Shown one piece after another: positions 1 to 8,424 of a stretch of 64,000 bases of DNA. Each line of letters begins with the position of its first letter. Position 1 is the first letter of the stretch. The stretch covers positions 1,214,001-1,278,000 of the forward strand of contig WPIO01000071.1 in the NCBI GenBank assembly GCA_009760855.2, written 5' to 3'. This stretch comes from Cristatella mucedo (lineage: Eukaryota; Bryozoa; Phylactolaemata; Cristatellidae). A program made the position numbers and the translations under genes. A model generated the notes under the pieces. That model saw only the letters and a list, made by a program, of their open reading frames with translations. It searched no databases and had not been told where the DNA came from.

Positions 1-3000
1 CGCATCGGCATGGCGGCAGCGGCAGCGTCACTCGCAGCGAGGCTGACTGCTGACTTGGGCGCCCTGCTTGCAGACGGTCCCAGGAACATCTCAATTACCC
101 CAGGACGGTCGGTGACGGTCGCCGAGGGCGGCAGCTTGACGTTGAACTGCTCTGCCTTTGCTAGACCAGCGCCGAAATTCGAGTGGCTCGGAGGAATCGG
201 TGAGTGGGTCATTTCCGGTCACATCGGTGTTCGGGCCATTTCCGTCGAGGGTAGCCAGCGACCGCATGTGCATCCTTCGGCTGTGCATAGCACGGTCCCA
301 GCGACGACCCCTACGACGCTACTTCTGATTCCGGCGATGTTCAGATGTCCCTGGTTTCTAGAGCTCTCCATCCTGGTGGCGAATTCGGAATGAGCGCTGC
401 GAAACGGGCTGGGGCTATGATTTGATTGAATCGAACATCGAAGACATCTTAAAAGACGACGGCATTTCAAGCGACGACTGCATTCAAAAAGATATAAAAA
501 AACGCACCAGCTTGTCGCAGCATTCAGCGGGTCCGTATGACTCGTCCCTTGTTTGCTTATGTTCTCCAGAAAGAGCCCAGCGCTGCCAGTACCCAGAGAT
601 CCAAGTTTTGTAGGACCGTGAGCGAGATTTTCAAAAGAAGCTATGTATAGGGCATCGAAGAGCATTGTGAGCATGTGAGGCTGCACCCGTCATAGGACGG
701 GTCAGATATCTCAGTGTATGACGTGACGTATGCGTATGACGTCAGTCATCTGACGTCATACGCATCTGAGGCTGCAGCAAGCGCAGGTCGTCAGCGGTCG
801 TGGCGGTCACTGTAGGAAAGTAGTTTTCGCACGTCGGCTCCACCACGTAGATGCAGCTTTAGCGGCCGTCAACCCGCTTACAGATGGCAACGAAGAGTTG
901 GCCGCTGCAGGACGTGAACCCTCGCTCTATTTTGTGCGAGCGCGTTACCGGTGCCAGCTAAAATCAGAAGACATCGCTTTTCGGTCTCTTTGATGTTTCT
1001 TCTGATCTAATCAAAAAGGAGATTGGCAGCATACTTAGAACATAGCACTTTCTTTGCCGAGCAGTGAAAAAAGCAAGTCAATCCAATGCTGGCCTGAACT
1101 TCAGCGAGACTTCAACATCACTGCTGCATCCTATGAAACTAAAGCTTTCAAGTCACAAATCGTCGGATTAACCTTCTTTCAATTGCATTCATAATAACGT
1201 CATTGTTACTAATAATAGTGATAGGTTAGTTGTAATAAAATTGCCTCAATGAGCTTTAGTAAATCTATCAGTTCATTTCTAAAATTAGTCTTATTCAGCA
1301 TGGAATAACCAAGTATATCCAGTGGTACATATATATTTATAAGGAAATTTTCGCTTGCGTTTCTTGAATATGAAAAGTTGGCTATAACCTAAACAAACCA
1401 TGTAGAAATATCATATAGCTTCGTAAGCACGTATGGTATAGCTAGAGTGTTCGCGAACGTAGCCACCCACACATTTGCAAATAAACTGCATGCAGTGCGG
1501 CCCATGTTTCTAAACCGGAATACCCGGGTAGCACCCGCGACCTAGGCAGGGCGGAAAACCCCGGCTAATATATATACACACAATCTGCACAAAGTAATAA
1601 ATATCTCTACATAAATATATTTGTATATGGACTTGGTAGAGAGATTTATACAGCTAGTAGCGAAGTCATACGTTGGCGGCATACCTTGATTTCGGAAAAT
1701 GAATGCCGGCCATCCACGAGTGACCTCAGTGACCTCTGTGACCTTGGTGCATCCTGGCGACTTTCGCACGTTACAGTCGCTGTGTCTCGAGCATTCAACG
1801 AATCATCGGGTACGCTCGGCAGATCTTCACTCTTCATCGCCAACGCTAGGCGGAATATGTCGGGAGTGGTCACGTGCAGAGCCTGGAACACGCCTGCGCC
1901 GAGCTCGTGCGATGCCTGCAGCAAGGCATCTATCGTGGTCGACGTGCAGTGTAAGATGGCGGCTCAGCGTGCCCAGCAGCCGCCATCACATTGCATGCTG
2001 CCGGCGCGAACTGGCTCACCCGCTCTTGGCCACTCGGCGCACCGCTCGTGCTTGTTTCGCAGATCCGCCGTCCAAGCCTGTCGTCACGAGTCCTTCCGAA
2101 GTTTATACAGTAGGCAGCGACATCTCGTTGACGTGCTCGGAGGATGACTTGGGTAAAGCTGCGTTGACCTGCTTGGCTTCACTCCGCTTCAGTTCTGGAT
2201 TTGCGGGCCTCAAAACTTAGAGTTCGCGAGTGCACCTGCACCGAAGCTCCCAGTTTTCAATCGCTTGCTTAACTCTTTATGTCTCCACGCTTTGACTTCT
2301 GTGAATGTTGACGAGGCGATGCTGTCCGGGACTAGCAGTTAAATATTGTGGCTCAAAAAGCACGGATGCCCGTAGTCTCAATAGAGAAGTACAGTGGTGG
2401 GGGCGTAGCTAATAATGGCTCTTACTCTAGACGCTGACCCTCTCTTGATTTATACAAGGCACCTACTGGGTATTGTTTAGGGCTTTCGGAGATGTTCCCA
2501 AGTGGACAAGAATTGTGGCTGTTGCGACTGTTTTTAAGCTAGGCCAGGAAGGCTCTTGTAGCGCCGACGCTCGAACGTCAAAACTGCTCGAGTTACCCAA
2601 GCTGCACGAGTGCATCCGGTCTTGCTGCTGGACCGGCATCCGTATCCGTCTCAGCCCACCTCAGCCCGGCTTCCCGCCACCGTCGTACCATTAATTAGGC
2701 CCGAAGTCGTGGCTCGATTCGGCGGTGAGGCCTCCTGCGCTGCACCATCCTTTAGTCAACATTCTCATCTTTCGAGTCAAGTCTGGCAGCTCACGACTCA
2801 CTGTCTTCCATATGCATTGATAGCTGAAGCCGCTGTACAGGTTCGCCTTTTTACTGGTGCGGCGGCAAAAAAGTCCTACATAGCCAGCTGGCCACCGAGC
2901 ACGAGACCGTCCCACGGCTCACGTGGCAACCTCTACGGCTCACGTGATAGCCCCCACTGCTCACGCGATAGCGCCCAGGGCTAACGTGACAGCCGCTGCC

Positions 3001-4543
3001 GCTCACTCTGTCATCGCCCCTCATTCGGCCGAGTCGGCTAGCAGGGCACAATGCGGCCAAGGAAATGCCGACGGTTGAAGCAGAAACTGACCTTGACCGT
3101 TCACGGACCTGCCGCTGATGTCGTTCCACGAACGGTCGCATTGAAAGGCTTCTCCTTTTGGTTCCTCGTGCTCGCCGGACACGACGACGCGTTAAGTTCG
3201 CCTCCGGCTACGACGAAAAGGAAATGGCAGCGTATACTGGATGCCGTGTTCGCCGAATGCAAAGGAGCGACGTTCGTCGGCTGATGCGCACACGCGTTCG
3301 CGATCCCTTGCTGTTTGCGGACAGTACCGGGCAGCAAAGGACTGCAAAGGACCGCTGCAGGACTCGATCCCTGAATCGACCAGGATCGTGTAGTGCGATC
3401 AACTTACTCCAACGCCAAGATGCTACTTATTCGATGGGGGAAGCGGGCAAAGGTTGGGTTTCAAAGGATTATTTACCGAGAGGTTTGGTGAGAGCGGGCG
3501 TTGGAGGACGCTGACAGTCGTAGGCTAAAGGAACGTTCGGCCGTGGCATTTGCAGGCAACCCCGAAGGAATTATTGAGTGGTGGAAGGATGGCACTATCT
3601 TGATGGGGAGCGGTGACCGCAGCAGCCGACAGCTGCCGATCGCTGCCGCGGGTGCCACCGCCGCGGGGCGCTACACATGCGCAGTCCGAAACGCGCTGGG
3701 AAAGTCCGAGTCGGAGGCGCTCGATGTCCGAATGGCGATCGTCGGTGAGTCTCACGCAACCGGAAGCGACTCTTCCCGGCGCCGAGCTCTCCGAGAAGTG
3801 ACGGGACTGACGGGTACGTCGCGCTTGGCGATCAGCGCTGCGGCGGCCGTAGCGGCGCAGCTGCCACATGTGGCGCGGCTTTGCAGATCCGCCCGAGGCA
3901 CCGATCAATTCGAGCGCGGCGAGAAGCTCCGCCTCCGTGGCGCTCACCCGGGGGCCGATGCAAGACGGCTCGGTGACCAGGTACACCGCGCCGCTGGACG
4001 AAAGCGACGGCACCACGGTTGTCGTAGACACCGAAGCGACGAAATTCACATTTCTGCGTAAGCTTCGACGCTTTGGCTGGAGCGCGTGGCGGCGCCCGCC
4101 GAGCCTAGCTCTTTTCTCATGCGTTCTCTCTCGTCTCCGTCCTAATGTGCAGACTCAATCTCTCGCTTTCTTTCTCTCTCCATTTCTCTCTCTGTCCTAA
4201 TGTGTCTACTCAATCTCTCTCTCTCTCTCTTTCTCTTTGTCTCTATCACTCTCACAGTCTGTCTGTCTGCTTGTCTATCTCTGTCTTAATGTGTCTACTC
4301 AATCTTACTTTCTCTTTCTTGCTCTCTCTCTATCCCAGTTTGTCCACTTAATCTTTCTGTCTCTGTCTCTGTCTATGTCTTTGTCTCTGTCTCTGTCCTA
4401 ATGTGCATACTCAATATCTCCCTCTCCCATCTTTCTTTGCCTCTGTCTGTCTGTCTCTGTCCTAATCTGTCTACTCTCTCTGTGTCTCTCTCTGTCTCTC
4501 TGTCTCTCTGTCTCTCTCACTCTCTCTGTTTCCCTCCCTCACC

Positions 4544-4606
<63 letters not shown>

Positions 4607-7600
4607 AATGTCCCGCGGGGCGTTCGACGCTAGCCGGCGTCGGCCAGACGGACGCGCATGCGCGGCGGCCGAAGCATTTTCCTCGCAGCTCCGCGGCTGT
4701 GCAGCCGCTTCGAGCCAGAGACGGCGCGGCGCTCCACCGAGACCGTTGTCGGACCTTTTCAGAGCCGCCCAAGGCACCGATCAACGTGAGCGCGGAGACG
4801 AGCTACGCCTCTGTGGCGGTCACCTGGACGCTGCCGAAAGGCAGCCCGGTAGCCAAGTACAGCGTGCGGCTGGACGGAAGCAACGGCACTACGTCTGTCG
4901 CAGACACCGAAGCGACGAACTTCACCTTCACGCGTAAGCTTTGACGGTCGGAGTTTTGGCTGCACCTAACTCTTTTATCGTGTGCTCTTTCTCTGTCTCT
5001 GTCCTAATGTGTCTACTCAATCTCCTCAACCTTTCAGTCTTTCTCTCTCTCTCTCTCTCTCTGTCTCTCTCCCTCTCTCTCTCTGTCTCTGTCTCTCTTC
5101 ATCTCTCCCTCTCTCTCTCCATCTCTCTCTCTCTCTCCATCTCTCTCTCTCCATCTCTCTCTCTCCATCTCTCTCTCTCCATCTCTCTCTCTCCATCTCT
5201 CTCTCTCTCTCCATTTCTCTCTCTCTCTGTCTCTCTCTCTCTCTATGTCTCTGTTCTAATGTGTCTACTTAGTTTCTCTCGCGCAGATTCGCACTCCTGG
5301 CCCGCAGCGTCATGGTTTTGCGTTCGATCAGATTTGAATGTGAACACGACCTATTCGGTGACGGTGACGGCGTCTAACCGAGGTGGCGGCAAGTGGTCGT
5401 CGGCTCCAGTGCTCGTGCGCACGCGGGCAATTCCTTCCGGCGAGGCGCTGGTCTTCGTCGTCTCCGACCAGCTCTACGTCAACGTGAACGGCAGCGGCGA
5501 CGATTTATGCCTCGTCCGGACGTGCTTTGACGAGGGACAAGTGCAGCCGTACGTTGACGCTGACATTGACGTTGACGTAAGTGATGTTAAGCTGCCGAAC
5601 GCCACTGCGGCCACCTCGGTGACGCCGGCCGACGGCACCATCCGTCGCCGAGGGTCGCCATGCGTCGCCGTCAGCGGCATCCAGCTGTTCAACATCAAGT
5701 GCTCGCAGATGAGTGCGAAGTTGTGCGTGCGGCAGCGGGAAGGCCTCGGCAAGCCTATCTGCGGTGCGTCCGTGCGCCGTCCAATTTCCGGTAAGCGGGG
5801 CAAGGCTTCGTCGGTGCTCGGTGCTCGTGTCCGCTTGTGGCAGTGCGACCTCGCTTTTCTTCCGGTTGTAAGTGAAGTTAGGCGAAGGCGGCGGGGGTTC
5901 CGAATGGCGACCGCAATGCGAGCATCCGGCCGAGTTCAGGCGAGATCCGGGGACCGGCGACTACGCTCACAATTTCGTTAGGGCGAAGCGAAGGCTGCCA
6001 TGCGGGGTCCGAAGGTGTCAGCGCCCAGGCACGCCCAGGCTTGACCTACGTTTCGCTTCGCTTCGCTTCGTTTCGCTTTGCTCGATCGTTCACCTCGAGA
6101 GCGAGTCTTGTATCGCTGCTGCGTTTAGCGAGCTCCGGCTACGGAGTGCTATTGCCGCCGCCCTGGGCGATGACGGCCGTCGGCCTATCCGCGCTCGTCA
6201 TGGCTGTGACCGCAGAACGCTGCTACACGAGGCGGAGACGGCGAGCGGAGGCGGCCAGGAAGAAGACACGTGCGACGAGAGGCACGCCAAGATCAAGGTC
6301 AAGGGCAAAGCGTCGCTCGCGCCTCGTCCCTCGGCGGCTCGGCGTACGGTTGTCGTGCGGGCGGGCGGGGGGGGGCAGCGAGTTTGCCGGCGCAGCTTCC
6401 AACGGGGTCGCGAACTCGCTCTGCCCCATCTCCCCTCCACTTCCGCCGAGGTTCGCTGACCGATGCACTCGTAATCCGTTCTCAGCGAGGAATTTGCGTT
6501 GGAAGGCCGAACACATGCGATTTCTGAGCGCTCGGGCGAGAATCTCGACGACGATGACACCGGAAGCTCAGGTTCAAGCGAAGGCAAGCCGGGCTGCGCA
6601 GGGAAACTTTTCGAGAGACGCCTCTCTGGCGGGGAAGGGGGTGGCGGCGGCGGCGGCGGCGCCTGCGAATGCGCACTAGGTAAGGCGGTTGCTCTTCACG
6701 ACCTCGGTCCCGATGTCGTGGGTTCGACTCCTGCGGTCGGTCATCCGCTATCGCCACTGCAAGCGGTGGTAATAGCGGTAAAGGCTCTTCTTTTGCTATG
6801 CCAAAGAGGCTGTTAAATCAGCAAGCATTCATTTATTATTTATGCACCTCTTCGATTTTCAGTGTCTCAATTCCGCTTGATGAGCAACCCCGCTGAGGTC
6901 GTGTCGAATAAACTCGATTAATTTTCGCTACCATTTCTCATTAATTGCGAGTCTTCCAGCCTAAAATCCTGACACTCTTGCGCCCCGGCTCCAGTGCAAC
7001 CGCAGTGCGTTTGTTTGTGCAAACTGAACACGGTGTAAAATATAAAAAATATAATTTACTCTGATAAGCGCCGTCAGGGAACTTCATCTCTATTCGCGCG
7101 CTTCACTCATTCGACGGGTCTCAAGACCTCTGCCCTCTGCACCTCTGATCGCGGTCTCAAGACCTCTGCCAGATCGTGGTCTCAAGACCTCTGCCAGATC
7201 GTGGCCTCAAGATCTCTGCCAGATCGTGGCCTCGAGACCTCTGCCAGATCGTGGCCTCAAGACCTCTGCCAGATCGTGGTCTGGGCGAGCCCATTAACTG
7301 CTGGGTCAAACCGGCGCAGCATGTAGGCTTAGGCGAAACCGCAGGGATCGATAGGCAGTAGATCGATAGGCAGTACAATTCTGGCTAATTAAAACGAACG
7401 GCCCCGCTGCGAGTCGTACTTATCGAGTCCACCCGCCGGAAGGCGTTCCCGCGGCTCAGCTTTCTCAAAAATAGCGACTGCGATTTTTGCAGCTTTCAGT
7501 GGCGGGCAGCAGCAGCTGCACGTCGGAGCGCAGCGGCAGCAGCTGTGCGCTTCGATTGGGCGCTTCGCTTGGCCGCTAACGACACGTGATCCGCCGCCGC

Positions 7601-8424
7601 CAGAAGTAGACGTCGATCTACCTCTGCCGCCGCCGCCGCCTGAAGAAGACACTTGTCTGCCTCTACCGCCGCCACCGTTGCCCGAAGAGTGCTACCTCGA
7701 TTTCGGGGCGCAAGGAGCCGCGGGTAAGCCGAGCTGGTTTGGCCTAGCGGTTAAGGTGCTCGCCCCGACCAAGGTCTGACTGAGGTCGTGGGCTCGAGCC
7801 CCGAGGCATATGTGAAGCACCTGAATAGAGATTAAGTTCTCTCGGGGCGCTATATAAATGAATTATATGTTATATTTTTTTAAGCCTCCTCGCGTGGCGT
7901 GGAGGTGGAGCCACCGTCGGAGATGGCTGTGATCGCATCAGCAGCCTGGCGATGCCGATGATGGCGTAGCCGGCGGCTGCTGATGCGGCGACGGTGGAGA
8001 CTCGCGTTCAAAATGGCCGCTTAACGTCATAATAGTAATAATACTAATTCACTTGATAAAGTGCCCTCAGAGAACTTAATCTCTCTCTAGGCGCTTTACA
8101 TTTGCTGTAAAGTGAAATGCAATTGAATGGTAAGTAAAATCATGCTTGAAAAAATAAACGAAATGAATAATATGGTTAGGGCTGACATGCACAGGGTCAG
8201 CATGCAAATGTGGTTAGTGGCAGCATGCACAGTGTCAGCACGCATAAGCACATGAAGGACGAAACGTCGTATATTTTACGCTTGCAGATCAGACCACAAG
8301 AAGCCGCTCGCCGTCGGCTGGCAGCAGACGCGTCCCGCCAGTGCCGATACGGGGACTGCGAGGCCCCTGTCGCTCCGGCTCGACCTCCAGCAGCGGCTTC
8401 CCGTCAAACCGATCGCTATATTAG
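1..8424 (+). CDS. Gene A: Ig/FN3 single-pass receptor, 5' end outside window
   Basis: Predicted exons (numbered as in gene B): 3, 74-199; 4, about 1753-1950; 5, 2063-2152; 6, 3556-3744; 7a, 3887-4057; 7b, 4763-4933; 8, 5332-5790; 9, 6129-6297; 10, 6486-6679; 11, 7493-7723; 12, 8288-8424. Using 7b alone, phases join to one frame of 653 codons plus stop. Content is the third and fourth Ig domains, one FN3 domain, a six-cysteine juxtamembrane module, a transmembrane helix and a proline-rich tail. The signal peptide and first two Ig domains (exons 1-2 of B) should lie upstream of base 1. It is a close duplicate of gene B, with alignable introns. Oddities are a missing AG at the expected exon 4 acceptor, a second degraded copy of exon 7, a weak exon 9 donor (GTCAAG where B has GTGAGC), and a SINE-derived donor at exon 10. 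It could therefore be a decaying copy. A cell-surface recognition or adhesion role is inferred from domains only. Confidence 0.75.
74..199 (+). CDS. A exon 3: first half of Ig domain 3
   Basis: Acceptor TTGCAG, donor GTGAGT, phase 1 at both ends, 126 bp. It encodes strands A to C of an Ig domain: B-strand cysteine in LTLNCSA and C-strand tryptophan in FEWLGG. B exon 3 (18206-18331) is nearly identical, and C exon 3 has the same length and phase. Confidence 0.85.
731..764. repeat. Perfect 15-bp inverted repeat with CRE-like cores
   Basis: The arms TGCGTATGACGTCAG and CTGACGTCATACGCA are exact reverse complements separated by TCAT. Each arm carries the palindrome TGACGTCA, the known CREB/ATF core site. 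The matching position in gene B holds a 25-bp minisatellite instead. Confidence 0.85.
885..960 (-). mobile_element. Old tRNA-like SINE relic (SINE2 type)
   Basis: A fragment with the B-box-like run CTGCAGGACGTGAACC in reverse orientation. The same relic sits at the homologous place in gene B (about 21060-21115), so it predates the A/B duplication. Confidence 0.4.
1666..1950 (+). CDS. A exon 4: second half of Ig domain 3, acceptor uncertain
   Basis: Encodes the C'-G part of Ig3: F-strand cysteine in GVVTCRAW, then IVVDVQ before donor GTAAGA at 1951. In gene B this exon starts after CCAG, giving 198 bp. The aligned base here would be 1753, but A reads GTGCAT and has no AG. The nearest upstream AG giving phase 1 and an open frame ends at 1665 (GCGAAG), which would add 29 residues. 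Either A uses that acceptor or splicing is broken. Confidence 0.55.
2063..2152 (+). CDS. A exon 5: first part of Ig domain 4
   Basis: Acceptor TTTCGCAG, donor GTAAAG, 90 bp, phase 1-1. The split codon joins to give VQYPPSKP, a typical Ig-Ig linker, followed by the B-strand cysteine in ISLTCSEDD. It matches B exon 5 in length and nearly in sequence. Confidence 0.8.
2153..3555 (+). other. Intron 5 of gene A
   Basis: Aligns along most of its length with B intron 5. It contains a short degenerate tandem array (about 2905-3000, variants of ACGGCTCACGTG plus GATAGCCCC) and a SINE2 relic (about 3290-3415, -). Overlapping reading frames here are GC-rich noise. Confidence 0.6.
3290..3415 (-). mobile_element. 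SINE2 relic shared with gene B
   Basis: Reverse-orientation tRNA-like body with a B-box-like run GGACTCGATCCC, next to a weak hairpin. The homologous copy in B intron 5 (about 23477-23580) keeps the hairpin perfectly, so the insertion predates the duplication. Confidence 0.45.
3556..3744 (+). CDS. A exon 6: second part of Ig domain 4
   Basis: Acceptor TTTGCAG, donor GTGAGT, 189 bp, phase 1-1. It carries the C-strand tryptophan (IEWWKDG), the F-strand motif GRYTCAVRN and the G strand SEALDVRM. Read after exon 5 it completes an I-set-like Ig domain. Confidence 0.85.
3887..4057 (+). CDS. A exon 7a: degraded duplicate of FN3 half-exon
   Basis: Acceptor TTTGCAG, donor GTAAGC, 171 bp, phase 1-1, exactly the size of exon 7b (4763-4933). 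It starts DPPEAPIN like 7b but has lost the FN3 tryptophan (VALTRGP where 7b has VAVTWTLP) and the YSV strand. Including both would give two FN3 N-halves in a row, so it is either a mutually exclusive exon or a decaying copy. Confidence 0.5.
4141..4606 (+). repeat. CT-rich tract with interspersed 20-bp repeat
   Basis: Intronic pyrimidine tract between exons 7a and 7b, ending in a pure CT run (about 4553-4601). A sequence close to CTAATGTGTCTACTCAATC recurs within it at about 4141, 4196, 4287, 4398 and 4461, and again in the next intron and in gene B. Confidence 0.9.
4763..4933 (+). CDS. A exon 7b: first half of FN3 domain
   Basis: Acceptor CTTTTCAG, donor GTAAGC, 171 bp, phase 1-1. It encodes PPKAPINVS, VAVTWTLPKG and AKYSVRLDG, the usual A-C' strands of FN3 with the conserved tryptophan. 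The upstream intron sequence (4607-4762) matches the intron before B exon 7, so 7b rather than 7a is the direct counterpart. Confidence 0.85.
5003..5275 (+). repeat. CT/CCATCT microsatellite in intron 7 of A
   Basis: Polypyrimidine tract with a higher-order CTCTCTCCATCT pattern (about 5096-5215). It begins and ends with the CTAATGTGTCTACT unit. The same intron of gene B has a CTGT-rich equivalent. Confidence 0.9.
5332..5790 (+). CDS. A exon 8: second half of FN3 plus six-cysteine juxtamembrane module
   Basis: Acceptor GATCAG, donor GTAAGC, phase 1-1, 459 bp. The first 40 or so residues finish the FN3 domain (TTYSVTVTASNRGGGKWSSA). The remainder starts at FVVSDQLYVNVNGSGDDLC and holds cysteines in LC, RTC, SPC, IKC, KLC and PIC. 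The same six are kept in B and C. I do not recognise this module. A carries about 16 extra residues (VQPYVDADIDVDVSDV) relative to B, containing an internal GTAAGT at 5577-5582 that could act as a cryptic donor. Confidence 0.85.
6129..6297 (+). CDS. A exon 9: transmembrane helix and basic stop-transfer
   Basis: Acceptor GTTTAG, phase 1 in and phase 2 out. It reads SSGYGVLLPPP, a hydrophobic stretch of about 17 residues (AMTAVGLSALVMAVTA), then a cytoplasmic basic run CYTRRRRRAEAARKK. The helix is shorter than in B. The donor is GTCAAG, weaker than B's GTGAGC. Confidence 0.7.
6486..6679 (+). CDS. A exon 10: acidic/serine tail ending in SINE sequence
   Basis: Phase 2 start (AG+C) and phase 1 end. 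It encodes EEFALEGRTHAISERSGEN followed by DDDDTGSSGSS and a glycine run. B exon 10 has the matching EDFELDDRAHPISERSG. The last bases and the donor CACTAG|GTAAGG match the 5' end of the SINE2 family seen at 51785 and 30530 on the - strand, so the splice donor appears to be SINE-derived. Confidence 0.65.
6668..6825 (+). mobile_element. SINE2 (tRNA-derived) across A exon 10 donor
   Basis: tRNA-like head with an A-box-like CACTAGGTAAGG and B box GGTTCGACTCC. It is followed by a 3' hairpin with arms CCGCTAT and ATAGCGG (6745-6778) and the tail GCTCTTCTTTTGC. Relatives occur at about 30400, 42085, 43920, 44885 and 51655. Confidence 0.7.
7138..7281 (+). repeat. Minisatellite, ~26-bp unit, about 5-6 copies
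   Basis: Tandem copies of GTGGCCTCAAGACCTCTGCC followed by AGATC, with single-base variants, inside intron 10 of A. The reading frames across it are artefacts. Confidence 0.85.
7493..7723 (+). CDS. A exon 11: proline-rich cytoplasmic tail
   Basis: Acceptor TTTTTGCAG, donor GTAAGC, 231 bp, phase 1-1. The frame fixed by phase reads FSGGQQQLH, LCASIGRFAWPLTT, then DPPPPEVDVDLPLPPPPP, EEDTCLPLPPPPLPEE and CYLDFG. The frame is confirmed by B exon 11 (LYASIRRARPFTT, PPLPPSLPDEDIYPF). Poly-proline runs of this kind are known ligands of SH3, WW or EVH1 domains; use here is inferred. Confidence 0.7.
7733..7880 (+). mobile_element. SINE1, tRNA-derived with LINE-like tail
   Basis: A box TGGCCTAGCGG and B box GGCTCGAGCCC mark a tRNA-like head. 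The tail reads AGAGATTAAGTTCTCTCGGG then GCGCTATATAAATGA, which is the 3' hairpin of the LINEs in this window. It begins about nine bases after the exon 11 donor of A. Gene B lacks it at that site, so it arrived after the duplication. Confidence 0.8.
7934..7987. repeat. Inverted repeat, 13-bp arms
   Basis: CGCATCAGCAGCC (7934-7946) and GGCTGCTGATGCG (7975-7987) are exact reverse complements, extended outward by CACCGTC and GACGGTG. It lies in intron 11 of A. Confidence 0.7.
8031..8262 (-). mobile_element. 5'-truncated CR1/L2-type LINE 3' end in A intron 11
   Basis: Reverse-orientation LINE tail with the hairpin GCGCTTTACA...GTGCCCTCAGAG and TAATAATA end. It is flanked by AACGTCAT (8023-8030) and AACGTCGT (8263-8270), an 8-bp target duplication. 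Gene B has a single uninterrupted TTAACGTCGTTTTTCGC at the same place. Confidence 0.85.
8288..8424 (+). CDS. A exon 12: last coding exon
   Basis: Acceptor GCTTGCAG, phase 1 start. The frame reads TTRSRSPSAGSRRVPPVPI and ends FPSNRSLY with stop TAG at 8422-8424. The equivalent in B (26800) is out of use because B stops in exon 11. A second frame over the same bases ends at a TGA shared by A and B, so the frame choice rests on intron phase. Confidence 0.5.

Larger units (their letters stand above)
200..1752 (+). other. Intron 3 of gene A
   Basis: This 1.55 kb intron aligns with B intron 3 without the LINE and without the long TA tract found there. It holds a perfect 15-bp inverted repeat (731-764) and a tRNA-like SINE relic around 885-960. 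I see no coding exon in it. Confidence 0.6.

Noticed and set aside
10-393. Frame starting at base 10 as an independent small protein
   Set aside because: It reads through intron 2, exon 3 and intron 3 of gene A. The Ig sequence belongs only to 74-199.
6041-6679. Overlapping GC-rich frames on both strands around A exons 9-10 (e.g. 6198-6587 on -)
   Set aside because: High GC keeps many frames open. Only the frame fixed by intron phase and matched in B and C was kept.
7741-7810. Possible functional tRNA genes (A and B boxes at 7741, 53300, 59440, 6670, 51720)
   Set aside because: A and B boxes are present but no clean cloverleaf could be drawn, and the same sequences recur with a LINE-type or hairpin tail, which identifies SINEs.
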